Source: Mucilaginibacter rigui (GTDB taxonomy: Bacteria; Bacteroidota; Bacteroidia; Sphingobacteriales; Sphingobacteriaceae). From it: a DNA stretch of 64,000 bases. The position numbers and the translations under genes were made by a program. Below, piece by piece: positions 23,141-31,411 of the stretch. Location of the stretch: the NCBI RefSeq assembly GCF_014773275.1, contig NZ_JACWMW010000001.1:372001-436000 (forward strand). The letters are read 5' to 3'. The notes below the pieces were generated by a model, which searched no databases, was not told the DNA's origin, and worked only from the letters and a program-made list of their open reading frames with translations. Within the stretch, counting starts at the first letter, position 1; the number at the start of each line of letters is the position of its first letter.

Positions 23141-25189
23141 CTACCCCAGTTTCACCAGCTCAATCTTTACCGGCTGGCCTTTGCGCCAGCTGTCAATTTT
23201 ATTGATGTAGTAGTAGGCGCCGTCCTGCTCCAGGTAAATTGGGATGAGCAGGTCGAGTTCGAGTATGTCGCGTGGGCTCAGCATAAAATAGCGCTCAACC
23301 TTTTTGGTTTGCTGCAGTATTTTTTCCAGTTCGGGGTAGTACTGCAGGCGCAGGTCTTCCCATTGCAGGTTGTGTTCGCCGCCGGTTTTATAAAAATAGG
23401 GTACCGATATTACATCATTATATGCCTTTGATACTGTGCCATCGGTAAAGGTTATTTGTTTGCTGAACTGTTTCAGGTCGTACTGCTCATTGATGAGTAA
23501 ACGGGGCTGGGTGCTTGTATTAAAGTCGATGTTTTCGGGGTCGTCCTTGGTATCTACCTTTAATATCTGCGCTATGCTGCCATTTAGGTAGGGGCGGTTA
23601 AGGGTGGCGGCAAACTGGCTCTCAAACAAGTCGGCACTGAGGGTCAGGGTTTTGTCGGCTATTTTTATTTGGGCGTTGCCAAATTTTTGCGGAAAAATGC
23701 CCTCGTCCTCTTTGTAAAGTAAATTATTTACCTGCGCGTAATTGCCCAGTTGGAAGGTTACGGTTTTACCCTGGTCCAGGCATTTGCCCGTCCAGTTAAG
23801 CGCCCGGGGGATGTTCTCTACAATATCCCTGAAAGACGAGAAGGTAACCATGCGCGTGGTATTATCAGTTTGGCAGATGATGCCGAAACGCTGCAGGGTA
23901 TCTTTAAGTAAATCTTTTTGGGTGATATCCGGGAAGATGCGCTCGCACTGCACTTGCTGGCCATATAATACATCATGGTTATCGGCGGTGATGGTTAGCT
24001 CGGTATCCGCCCGCATGCTGAAATCAGAACCGCTGTAGTTTCTAAACTCATACATCACCATTAGCTGGCATCCCGGGGCCATATCGGCTTCGGCAGATAT
24101 GGTTGTGGGGTCGGAATAGTTTTTATAACCGAAGGGGCGGGGGAAGCCGTTAAAGGGATCAAGAGTGGCATCGATAAGGTTAAATGTTGCGGGTGGGAAA
24201 TTATAGTCGCCATTCACAGGGTCATGAAACCTCAGGATGATATCCACCTCCGAGCCATAGCTACTGGATATATGCCCGTGAAAATAAAAGGTTGGTATTT
24301 TTAAGGATATATTAACTTTTACTACGGATGTGGCAGTATATATACCTGTAGACGGGTTGTAGTTACCATTCTTATTATTCACCACGTTTATAAAGGGAAT
24401 GATACCAGTTGGGTTTTTGGCATCGGGATGGGAGACCTGGAAGTTACGGCCCAGGGTAGCCAATACCCCCTGCTCATCCGGCGACTTTTGATAATCGGTA
24501 CCATGCTCAAAGCTATCGCCGGCAAACTGCACGATCAGTTTCTCGTACATGGGCTGCTTCAGTAAAAATGAATCGGGATCAACCTTGTAACCTGCTTGGG
24601 CAACAAACATATCAATAGCTGTTTTCAGGAAAAAACCGGGCCGCATGTAGCGTACATCAATCTGCGGGTTGTTCACAAAATCGGCAGGGATTAAACCATA
24701 ATCAACCACCGGCCAGATCCAGCCTTCCGTATGTGTTTGCGATGCTGCAACGCTATTCACATTCCAGGTGTGCATATAGGGTTCAAAAACCTTTTGTTTA
24801 CCGGTGTCTGTAGTGCTATCGCCCATGTCATAGATCTTTACATCCAGGGCGTCGAAAAAATCAACGTTGCCGCTCAGTACGGTTATGGCGGCGGTATCAT
24901 CATCAACGCTTTTTAAAACGGCTAAACCTGATGGCACTATCTCCAGCCCATCCTGTATCAGTTTGGCCTGGTAGTTATCATAAGGCAGTGCGGTAGTAAA
25001 TGCCACCTCGTCCGGGAAACCCAATATCTGCCGGTTGCGCTGGGTTAGGGGTAGCTTAAACTGGTTGCTGGTATTGCCCTGCTGGTTTTTCACTTCGGCC
25101 AGGTTGTTTATCTGGAAGGTGAGGGCTACGGGACTGTCGTCGGCCAGGTCAACAAGTTCGTCGTTTATATATAGTTGTAGTTGGTTCAT
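23141..25189 (-). CDS. large phage tail/baseplate protein
   Basis: A 682-residue beta-rich protein starting MNQLQLYINDELVDLADDSPVALTF. The opening 'LYINxELVDLxxxxxVxLTFQINxLAEVKxxQGxxSNxFKLP' is a recurrent signature of Bacteroidota phage tail proteins, which I read as a tail-tip or baseplate hub component. Length and the absence of signal peptide fit a structural role. It lies between the accessory cluster and a rightward lipoprotein gene. In other siphoviruses tail-tip genes follow the tape measure; here it precedes it. Confidence 0.75.
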   Translation of the reverse strand: MNQLQLYINDELVDLADDSPVALTFQINNLAEVKNQQGNTSNQFKLPLTQRNRQILGFPDEVAFTTALPYDNYQAKLIQDGLEIVPSGLAVLKSVDDDTAAITVLSGNVDFFDALDVKIYDMGDSTTDTGKQKVFEPYMHTWNVNSVAASQTHTEGWIWPVVDYGLIPADFVNNPQIDVRYMRPGFFLKTAIDMFVAQAGYKVDPDSFLLKQPMYEKLIVQFAGDSFEHGTDYQKSPDEQGVLATLGRNFQVSHPDAKNPTGIIPFINVVNNKNGNYNPSTGIYTATSVVKVNISLKIPTFYFHGHISSSYGSEVDIILRFHDPVNGDYNFPPATFNLIDATLDPFNGFPRPFGYKNYSDPTTISAEADMAPGCQLMVMYEFRNYSGSDFSMRADTELTITADNHDVLYGQQVQCERIFPDITQKDLLKDTLQRFGIICQTDNTTRMVTFSSFRDIVENIPRALNWTGKCLDQGKTVTFQLGNYAQVNNLLYKEDEGIFPQKFGNAQIKIADKTLTLSADLFESQFAATLNRPYLNGSIAQILKVDTKDDPENIDFNTSTQPRLLINEQYDLKQFSKQITFTDGTVSKAYNDVISVPYFYKTGGEHNLQWEDLRLQYYPELEKILQQTKKVERYFMLSPRDILELDLLIPIYLEQDGAYYYINKIDSWRKGQPVKIELVKLG

Positions 25190-25229
25190 TTGGCTTGTGT
25201 TTTATTATCTTCGCGAAAAAAATCAGCGT

Positions 25230-25706
25230 ATGAGAAAAATTTACTTGTTATTATTAATTGCAACTATTGGCCTTTCTTCTTGCAAAAAAGAAGCTAAAAC
25301 AACCCCCAAAACCTTTGATATATCAGGGAACTGGAAACTTACTTCTTTAAGTACCGATTTTATTAACGGGGTTCAAATAGTCGCAACACTCTCTAACCAG
25401 TCTACAGGTGGTTATGTGGATCATATGATTTTTAATAGTGATGGCACAGGAAGCATGACTTTAGAAGGGAAAACCATTAGGGAGTTTAAATATGATGTTA
25501 CCGACTCCAAGATTCATTTTTCAAGTGTTTTTTATCATAATGGGCACACGTTGGTAAGCGAGCGAAGCTTTATGTCGCTTATTACCAATTTTGCCGGTAG
25601 CGAATTGGAATTTACCGATCAAATATATGTTTACACTAAAGAAAACTATAATGGCAAACCATATGATCGGTTTGAACGCCATATTTCTCTTGTAAAGGAA
25701 AAATAA
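25230..25706 (+). CDS. lipocalin-like lipoprotein, phage cargo
   Basis: The 158-residue protein has a lipoprotein signal: a hydrophobic stretch then LSSC, with the lipidated Cys at residue 18, followed by KKE. The mature part opens 'FDISGNWKLTSLS', the usual start of lipocalin-like (DUF4923/5004-type) Bacteroidota lipoproteins. The frame is open upstream to 25035, antisense to the tail gene, but the ATG at 25230 gives the signal peptide. It is inserted against the direction of the two flanking tail genes, hence probably a moron expressed in the lysogen. Confidence 0.8.
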   Translation: MRKIYLLLLIATIGLSSCKKEAKTTPKTFDISGNWKLTSLSTDFINGVQIVATLSNQSTGGYVDHMIFNSDGTGSMTLEGKTIREFKYDVTDSKIHFSSVFYHNGHTLVSERSFMSLITNFAGSELEFTDQIYVYTKENYNGKPYDRFERHISLVKEK

Positions 25707-25731
25707 ATAATCTATTAACAGGTAACCATCT

Positions 25732-27816
25732 CTATTGCACCTGGATATTAATACCCGGCATATTAAATGTTACGCTGAATGGCGCCTGCCCATTACGGGT
25801 TTCGTACTCGCTGTAGGTTGCGGTATTGATAACGATGGTTTGCCATTTAACCGGGTTTTTACCCACCAGCATTTGCACCTTTGGTGAATATTTTATGGAC
25901 TGAAGGCCTTTTATATCCGTAACGGAAAGGTCTTCGGCCATTACTTTTACCTTTTGCCCGGCAGTTTTGCTTATAACTTCTTCAATACTGTCCTGGTGTT
26001 CCCAGTCGCTTACGTAGTTTTTTATGATAACAGCATTCTGCACATCAAGGCTCACTTCCTGGTTGTAAACAAAACGGTAGTAGTTCCAGCTGCCGTTTAA
26101 ACCAATCCAGCGCAGGTATAATGATTGGGCGTCTACCGCGTCATCCACCCGTATGGTTTGGGTTTGGGTAACCGCGTGGGTAATATCGTTTTCATCATCG
26201 TATTTCAGCGTTACATTAACATAATACACATCATCAGCAAAAGGCCCTTCAATAAGCAGCCTGTTTAGCCCCAATTGCCCGGGCACCGGTACTACCGCCT
26301 GGCTTTGCCTGGCAATTATCATTTTGCTGCCATCCTGGTTTAACAACCATGAGCCATCATCATTTAACAGGTAGCTGGTTTGCGGCCCGCCGGGTAGTGG
26401 GTTACGGTTAATATCCAATAACGTAAAATCGGCATATAATTGGCGGCCAACCAGTTCATCACTATAGATAAAGCTGATATCAAAGGGGTAGCCATTACTG
26501 TAGGCTGGTTCGGCAAAATCGCTTATCCATTTGGCTTTATCGCCACCGGGAGGTACGCTGGCAAAGGGTACGTATGCAGCAAGGTTGCCGGCATAGCGTT
26601 CGCCAAGTTGTTTGGCAGCATAAACCACGTAGTATGGATGTTCAATGGTGTTGAACAATGGGGTATGCCCGTCCCATTCTTCGGCGTAGGCAATTTGGTA
26701 GCTGGCACTCAGGTTGTCATCACGGTAGTTTGTTTGGGTGTAATCGCTTTCATCTTTAGCGCGCAAAAGGCTTTGTAAAAAGTTTGAAATATCGGCCCGG
26801 GTTACTCCCTTATTATTGGGGCGGTTTTTTGAGGTAATGGTGCTTTCCCTGCCGGTAATTTTATCATAAAATGTAATACGGGTAAGCACTTTATAATATG
26901 GCCTTAAGCGGTTAATATTAATAAAACCTGTGCTGCTTGTGGTAAAGGGTGTATCAATAACAAACGCCCCGGCACTATACTTATCAGTTACCTTAAAAGT
27001 ACCCGTACAGGTATCGGTTTCTATGTAGATATGGTCGCCCGGGGTAACCGATGATACATCGGTATTTACCAATACCCGGGTTTTACCATCAAGTGTGTTT
27101 AACTGCAAACCGGTAACATTAAAATCGCGGCGTTGGTAAGTAAAAACAATCGGGTTAAACGCCGCGTTCCAGCGGGATGTGTTGCCGCCCGGCAAGGTAA
27201 CCGATGGATCTGCCTGTAACAGGTTATTAACTGTTGGAATAAATACGGTTTGGCTGATGCTTTGGCCGTTGGCATCTATCACCATAACCGTATGGCTGCC
27301 GCCTGCAAGCCCGGTAAAAATATTTGATGCTTGTGTTAATGTGCCATCAAGTTTGTAAGCAAGCGGGAGATAAGTAGCTGTGGCATTAACGGTAATTTGC
27401 CCGTTATGTGCGCCGGGGGCGGTTTCGGGGCTGTCGATAGTAATACTTACTATCTCAATATCACCCGCCTGCTGTGGCGGCGGCAGGTCTTCACCATCTC
27501 CGCCGGTAAGCGCTATAAAGTTGAAGTTTTTGCTGGTGGATGATACTACCCGGTGGCTGCTGTTAAAAATAACGTGCCCAATTTCGCCGGTATAAATAAG
27601 CGACTGCATACCGGGGACGGTTACTGTTTGGGTAGTAATGCCGTTTATACTATCGTTAATGGTATAGGTTACAATACAGTTATTGCCGTTGGCGGGTAAA
27701 CCGGTTAAGGCATTAACAATGGCTACATATACTTTTGCATGCATATACATGCTCCCATTGGCATCTGTAGTGGTGGCCGGCAAATGAACAACTTCTATAC
27801 GTGCTGTTAAATTCAT
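25732..27816 (-). CDS. large phage tail protein, possible distal tail/fibre hub
   Basis: A 694-residue beta-rich protein. The N-terminal region looks like an Ig-like/SprB-type module ('ITIDSPETAPGAHNGQITVNATAT', pieces with 'GTLTQASNIFTGLAGGSHTV'), a fold used in Bacteroidota adhesins. The middle is strand-rich with 'VLTRITFYDKITGRESTITS', and a C-terminal domain includes repeated Asp-Asp-Gly-Ser motifs (LLNDDGSWLLNQDGSKM). No signal peptide. Location between tail genes suggests a baseplate or receptor-contact component. Confidence 0.7.
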   Translation of the reverse strand: MNLTARIEVVHLPATTTDANGSMYMHAKVYVAIVNALTGLPANGNNCIVTYTINDSINGITTQTVTVPGMQSLIYTGEIGHVIFNSSHRVVSSTSKNFNFIALTGGDGEDLPPPQQAGDIEIVSITIDSPETAPGAHNGQITVNATATYLPLAYKLDGTLTQASNIFTGLAGGSHTVMVIDANGQSISQTVFIPTVNNLLQADPSVTLPGGNTSRWNAAFNPIVFTYQRRDFNVTGLQLNTLDGKTRVLVNTDVSSVTPGDHIYIETDTCTGTFKVTDKYSAGAFVIDTPFTTSSTGFININRLRPYYKVLTRITFYDKITGRESTITSKNRPNNKGVTRADISNFLQSLLRAKDESDYTQTNYRDDNLSASYQIAYAEEWDGHTPLFNTIEHPYYVVYAAKQLGERYAGNLAAYVPFASVPPGGDKAKWISDFAEPAYSNGYPFDISFIYSDELVGRQLYADFTLLDINRNPLPGGPQTSYLLNDDGSWLLNQDGSKMIIARQSQAVVPVPGQLGLNRLLIEGPFADDVYYVNVTLKYDDENDITHAVTQTQTIRVDDAVDAQSLYLRWIGLNGSWNYYRFVYNQEVSLDVQNAVIIKNYVSDWEHQDSIEEVISKTAGQKVKVMAEDLSVTDIKGLQSIKYSPKVQMLVGKNPVKWQTIVINTATYSEYETRNGQAPFSVTFNMPGINIQVQ

Positions 27817-27858
27817 TTTGTTAGTGGTTTAAAATTGATTGATAAATGAATGGGTAAC

Positions 27859-28299
27859 TTAATATACATCGTAATACATAGTGTTAAGGGTTATAGTGAG
27901 GCCAACCCCCGTGGTATTTACATCAAACTTGTTGTACACAGGCAGGCATTTGGCTTTCTCGCCGGCCTTAATGCGGAAGTAACGGCCTTCGCCATCGCGG
28001 TATTTGGCGGCTTTTACTATAAACTCGTTTGCCATGCGCAGGGCCTGTTGCACGTAGGTTTCGTTTTCGGCAGTGAACTGGCCAAATTCTGTTTTATATA
28101 AAAACTCCAGGTACAAGGTAAATACATTATCTACCGACCCGTTTACCTGCGGCGATACCACAATGGGCTGCATGGGGTACATAAAAACGCAGGGAAAAAC
28201 GGTGTCATCTGCCAGTGCGTTCAGTTCTTTTTCGGTGCCGTATAAAAACGACGGGGTAGCGCTTAGGGTTTGTGTTATGGCTTCTATTTGGTTACGCAT
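27859..28299 (-). CDS. putative tail completion/terminator protein
   Basis: A 146-residue protein starting MRNQIEAITQTLSATPSF. Pattern: an N-terminal helix, a 'FPCVFMYPMQPIVVSPQVNGSVD' strand pair, a central 'LYLEFLYKTEFGQF' segment and a C-terminal strand 'NTTGVGLTITLN'. This resembles minor tail or tail-terminator proteins of siphoviruses, an assignment based on size, position and strand pattern only. It lies 42 bp upstream of the 694-residue tail gene. Confidence 0.55.
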   Translation of the reverse strand: MRNQIEAITQTLSATPSFLYGTEKELNALADDTVFPCVFMYPMQPIVVSPQVNGSVDNVFTLYLEFLYKTEFGQFTAENETYVQQALRMANEFIVKAAKYRDGEGRYFRIKAGEKAKCLPVYNKFDVNTTGVGLTITLNTMYYDVY

Positions 28300-28340
28300 G
28301 GTTGGTATAATAGTGATTGGTTGATTTGTGATTAGTTAAT

Positions 28341-28600
28341 TTCATGTTGAGCCTGTATAACCATTAGTTGATAAGCATAGCGTTCAGGTCTTCAGCAGGC
28401 TCAGGCAGACAATAATGAGAAGGTATGTCAATTCGCAATTTACTTACCTGGTCATTGCTACGCTTTACCATCCTCTCTTCGCTGCGCGGAAAGAGGGTTA
28501 TTTCCTTACCCTCTATGCGAAGCAGAGAGGGTCGGCCAGCGTAGCGTAGCCGGGGTGAGTAGATTAACACAGGACAGGTAGCCCGGCATGACGATGCTTT
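28341..28600. repeat. REP-like repeats in the spacer after the chaperone gene
   Basis: Two different elements lie side by side. The segment at 28341-28425 is a diverged single copy of the motif in the 181-bp array (TGAGCCTG...CAGGCTCA arms). The segment at 28470-28562 contains the hairpins CCTCTCTTCGCTGCG...AAAGAGG and CCCTCTATGCGAAGCAGAGAGGG. A leftward open frame of 80 codons through this region consists of repeat sequence and is not supported as a gene. Confidence 0.7.
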
Positions 28601-28611
28601 TAGCAAACTGC

Positions 28612-28866
28612 CTACTGTTGCATCATTTCGCTATACCTTTTTTGGTACTCGGCTTCGGTTTTGTTGAGCAACAGTTTGGTGAGGATGCGCTCGTATGGCA
28701 TGGCCAGGATGTCGGTCCATTTGGTGATATCGCCGCCGGCCAATGAGTTTACGGTGTTGATATATTTAAACTTTTCGAATGCCTGGATGCCCGCACGCTT
28801 TTCCAAAGCGTTTGCAGCCGATGCCAGAAGCCTGTTCTCGGTTTCGATAAGTTGGGATAGCTCATA
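28612..28866 (-). CDS. -1 frameshift extension of the tail assembly chaperone
   Basis: This segment has no good start of its own. Reading in the -1 frame from the T7 slip site gives 84 residues ending MMQQ. The stretch 'INTVNSLAGGDITKWTDIL' matches the T-domain of siphovirus chaperones. It joins to residue 195 of the upstream protein, making a 279-residue G-T-type fusion. A stand-alone product from a TTG at 28806 is possible but less likely. Confidence 0.7.
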   Translation of the reverse strand, partial: YELSQLIETENRLLASAANALEKRAGIQAFEKFKYINTVNSLAGGDITKWTDILAMPYERILTKLLLNKTEAEYQKRYSEMMQQ

Positions 28867-29450
28867 AAAAAATGTTTGGCTATGGGCAGTGCCTCCGTTA
28901 CCCTGAGTTGTTTAATGGTTTCGGTAAAAGCAGCGGCGGCATATTCATCATACCTGTTGCCGGTTACATGGCTGTAAAAGTAATAGGCAAGCACCTTGCA
29001 GCACGCGGCAAGCGAAGGGTTAAAGTAGTCCTGCCAGTTTTCTTCGCCATATATTTTAATATGGTCGGCTATTTCATCGGCAATCACATCACGGGCAGCC
29101 ATAAATGCACCCGCAGGTTCTATCGAGAGGTTGCGGATAACATTTATTTTGATCTGCTTTCCGTCAATTTCAACGGTGATTGTTTTTGGGATCTCATCGC
29201 TGTTATACAGGTACTTTATTTGGTGCGACAAGGACAGCACTGCATCCGCAAATTGCATAAAATCGCTCGCATCAAGCACTGATTGAAGATCGGGGACAGG
29301 CACGCCCGACAGGATACTGATGGCATCCAGGTCGCCAAGGTTTGTGTTATCCTGTAAGGCCATCATCTGCCCCAGTGTAACTTCATTTAATTGCGAGGGG
29401 ATCTTTACCCGCAGCTTGCCATGGGTGGTTTTAAGTGTTTTTTCTATCAT
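28749..29450 (-). CDS. tail assembly chaperone (short form)
   Basis: A 233-residue soluble protein starting MIEKTLKTTHGKLRVKIP; 'NEVTLGQMMALQD' and a predominantly helical body are typical of phage G-like tail chaperones. The frame continues to a stop at 28749, overlapping the extension frame by 118 bp. Codons 193-195 (His-Phe-Phe) hold a T7 slippery run, where -1 slippage yields the long form. These proteins coat the tape measure during tail assembly and are absent from the virion. It lies next to the terminase rather than next to the tape measure, which is unusual. Confidence 0.75.
   Translation of the reverse strand: MIEKTLKTTHGKLRVKIPSQLNEVTLGQMMALQDNTNLGDLDAISILSGVPVPDLQSVLDASDFMQFADAVLSLSHQIKYLYNSDEIPKTITVEIDGKQIKINVIRNLSIEPAGAFMAARDVIADEIADHIKIYGEENWQDYFNPSLAACCKVLAYYFYSHVTGNRYDEYAAAAFTETIKQLRVTEALPIAKHFFMSYPNLSKPRTGFWHRLQTLWKSVRASRHSKSLNISTP
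28866..28872 (-). promoter_or_regulatory. slippery heptamer for -1 ribosomal frameshift
   Basis: On the minus strand the sequence is CA-T-TTT-TTT-ATG in the zero frame. Slipping by one keeps Phe-Phe and continues TAT-GAG into the downstream frame. Uninterrupted T7 is a good slip sequence. The extension frame is open from before the site to 28612. I did not fold a downstream pseudoknot. Confidence 0.7.
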
Positions 29451-29494
29451 ATTTTTATTGGGATCGCACCAGTTTTGTTGATTGCAGTATTGCT

Positions 29495-30718
29495 TTAAGA
29501 AAGCCCTATCATCTGTGTAAGTACATCGTCATACTGTAGCCGGGAAGCTTGTGGTAACCTGCTTTTTACACCATTGCCACCTTTTGTGTTTAACTTATTT
29601 AACGCTACATAACGTAACGGATCTATCAGGTGGTTATAAGTATCAACGGGTTGGTTAATAGCATTGCCGCTTTTGTCGGTTTGCCATTTATACCGGCCTA
29701 ATTCCTTACGCAGGTTTATGCTGTTGCGGGTTACGTTTAGTTTGTAGCGTTTTAGTATATCTATCGAGTTTTTAATGCTGTCGGCACCTTTTTTAGCGCC
29801 GGTAACCAACCAGCCCAGGCGTTTAAGCTCTTCTATCGATTTTGGTTCGGCGCTATCGGCAATTATTTCTGTTGCTTTGCTAATGCCGCAACCGGCTAAT
29901 CTGCGTGCCAAATCGGTATTGGTCAGGCGTGTTTCATAGATCAGTTCATCCACCCAAAGCTCACCGTTTTGTTTATAAACCTGCAGGCAACCGGTCTCGT
30001 CGTTGGTAAACCCAAAATCGAGCCCGGCCGCTATCAGTTTAGCATCCTCCGGTATATATTCGCAGATGTGCCAGTTATCAAACACCAGCCCGGTTATTTT
30101 GCCGGTAATGCCACGGGCGTACACCTTCCACAGTTCCAGGTCTTCCGTTTTTAACCCTTCTATTTTTTCACGCATCGCGTCATCAACAAAGGGGTTGTGC
30201 CGATGGTCGGATATAAAAAGTTGTACCCCCGGTTTACCTATCAGCTTATCATGCACCCAAAACCCGTTGTTTGGGTTATAGTCGATAAATATGCGTTTTT
30301 TGGTGCGCAGGGCAAGTTCTGTATAAACATCCCACTCAATGCCGTTGGCTTCGTTTATAAAAAGGTAATCTCGCTTACCTGATTTTGCGTCCTGTGCGTT
30401 CGCGTAGCTTTTGAACTCAATAATGCTACCGTTTTTGAATTGAAAGATGCGGTCGGTATGGTTAAAATTCTTAACAAGGCGTTTCAGTATGTCCGATTCG
30501 CTGTGTATGGCCTGTGCATCGCGCAATGCGCCCGATTTTAAGTTCGGGATGTCCTGGCCAACAACAGTGATCACCTGTTTTTCGTTTTCGGCAGCCAGGC
30601 AAAACAATACCTGCTCAATGGCATAAGTTTTACCCGAACTGGTGCCGCCCTGGTTAATAACCACATGGCCGGTAGATTTGTAGTTGTTTTTGAATAAGAC
30701 AGTAGTTTTTGGATGCAT
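29495..30718 (-). CDS. terminase large subunit
   Basis: The 407-residue protein has an N-terminal ATPase with Walker A GGTSSGKT at residues 24-31, Walker B 'YLFINEANG' (near 115) and the coupling-motif region that follows. The C-terminal RNase-H-like nuclease has Asp motifs in 'AGLDFGFTNDETG' and 'EIIADSAEPKSI'. It packages genomic DNA into proheads. The frame is open upstream to 30796, but the ATG at 30716-30718 is preferred because it avoids overlap with the small-subunit gene and matches terminase N-termini. The type looks like the PBSX/Terminase_3 family. Confidence 0.92.
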   Translation of the reverse strand: MHPKTTVLFKNNYKSTGHVVINQGGTSSGKTYAIEQVLFCLAAENEKQVITVVGQDIPNLKSGALRDAQAIHSESDILKRLVKNFNHTDRIFQFKNGSIIEFKSYANAQDAKSGKRDYLFINEANGIEWDVYTELALRTKKRIFIDYNPNNGFWVHDKLIGKPGVQLFISDHRHNPFVDDAMREKIEGLKTEDLELWKVYARGITGKITGLVFDNWHICEYIPEDAKLIAAGLDFGFTNDETGCLQVYKQNGELWVDELIYETRLTNTDLARRLAGCGISKATEIIADSAEPKSIEELKRLGWLVTGAKKGADSIKNSIDILKRYKLNVTRNSINLRKELGRYKWQTDKSGNAINQPVDTYNHLIDPLRYVALNKLNTKGGNGVKSRLPQASRLQYDDVLTQMIGLS

Positions 30719-30743
30719 AAGTTTTAGATAAGGGGCAGAAGGA

Positions 30744-31199
30744 TTAAAGGTCAACTTCTTTCTCGGTGCCTGCCAGTTTAGTGCCCGGGTCAACAATTTC
30801 TATTTTTATAGTTTTGGGTATATCCTGTAAAAGATCTTCGGTTTTTTCATTCCAGCCCAGGTTTTTCAAAAAAAATATAGCCCCTGTAGACGACTGGAAG
30901 TGTAGCTTTTTTTCATACTCCGTTTCAACCCTTAACCTGGCTTTTTTAACTACAGGTGCAAATTTACCTTCGCGCTCGTAAGCTTCCATTTCGGTTATGC
31001 TGGTAAAATTCAGGGCTAATGCCAATCCGGATAGGGTAGGTGGTTCAGGTTCGCGGTCGCACACCTTATGGTCTATCATACCGGTAGGCTCTTTAGAGCC
31101 TTTTACCGGTACTTTCTCCATATGATATACTCCCTGCAGGGAGGTAAAATATTTTTTGATACGCGCCCTGTAAGCTTTGATTGTTTTTAGTTGTTTCAT
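30744..31199 (-). CDS. terminase small subunit
   Basis: The 151-residue protein holds 'PPTLSGLALALNFTSITEME', a helix-turn-helix-like DNA-binding motif, then a long amphipathic helix and a segment (FQSSTGAIFFLKNLGWNEK) typical of small terminase subunits. It recognises phage DNA to start packaging. It precedes the large subunit by 25 bp and lies 25 bp downstream of palindrome copy 4. This makes it the first gene of the leftward phage transcript. Confidence 0.85.
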   Translation of the reverse strand: MKQLKTIKAYRARIKKYFTSLQGVYHMEKVPVKGSKEPTGMIDHKVCDREPEPPTLSGLALALNFTSITEMEAYEREGKFAPVVKKARLRVETEYEKKLHFQSSTGAIFFLKNLGWNEKTEDLLQDIPKTIKIEIVDPGTKLAGTEKEVDL

Positions 31200-31223
31200 A
31201 AAGTTTGCGTTTAATGTTAAATA

Positions 31224-31237
31224 TGCCGAACGGCATA
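31224..31237. promoter_or_regulatory. phage-region palindrome, copy 4
   Basis: ATGCC-GAAC-GGCAT, flanked by TTAAAT and AAATTATA, is 25 bp upstream of the small terminase ATG, much as copy 2 precedes the tape-measure gene. It is the best candidate for the main operator of the packaging operon. The remainder of the spacer to 31411 contains no gene or att-like repeat that I can see. Confidence 0.6.
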
Positions 31238-31411
31238 AATTATATACAAATATACAATTAATTCTTTACACAAGCAAACTATTTACAGAATTTTCTTTAT
31301 TTGTTATAATATAATTAGAATTGTAACACATGGCCTAAAGTGGTAGTCTATCGTTTACAAAAAATATATCTTTACAGTGCTTACTTCAGCATTAAAACCT
31401 TGTACCCGGCA

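Larger units (their letters stand above)
4383..31237. mobile_element. siphovirus-like prophage or domesticated phage structural locus
   Basis: A contiguous, mainly leftward block encodes terminase small and large subunits, tail assembly chaperone, tape measure, Clp-like protease-scaffold, major capsid protein, portal, connector, tail fibres and GH24 lysozyme. The left end is 13 bp from tRNA-Leu(GAG). No integrase, excisionase, repressor or replication gene lies between the terminase and the chromosomal-type gene at 31412, and I found no second copy of the tRNA 3' end. Several spacers contain host-type REP repeats, yet every structural gene looks intact. Boundaries are approximate: the right edge is set at the palindrome upstream of the small terminase gene. 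The S24 repressor patch at 35953-37531 may be a detached part of the same element. Confidence 0.85.

Noticed and set aside
28364..28606. Leftward 80-codon open frame between the chaperone and the tail terminator gene
   Set aside because: It reads straight through two REP-like elements with long palindromes, and its composition (many Arg, Ser, Leu) is that of translated repeat DNA.
28612..28806. Independent 64-residue gene starting at a TTG
   Set aside because: Homology to the chaperone T-domain begins upstream of the TTG in the same frame, and the T7 slip site explains it better as a frameshift extension.
4286..31411. Direct repeat of the tRNA-Leu(GAG) 3' end as the right attachment site
   Set aside because: I looked for ttcgaatctcg and ccgggcac near the right boundary and found only an unrelated short match inside a tail gene, so no att pair can be claimed.
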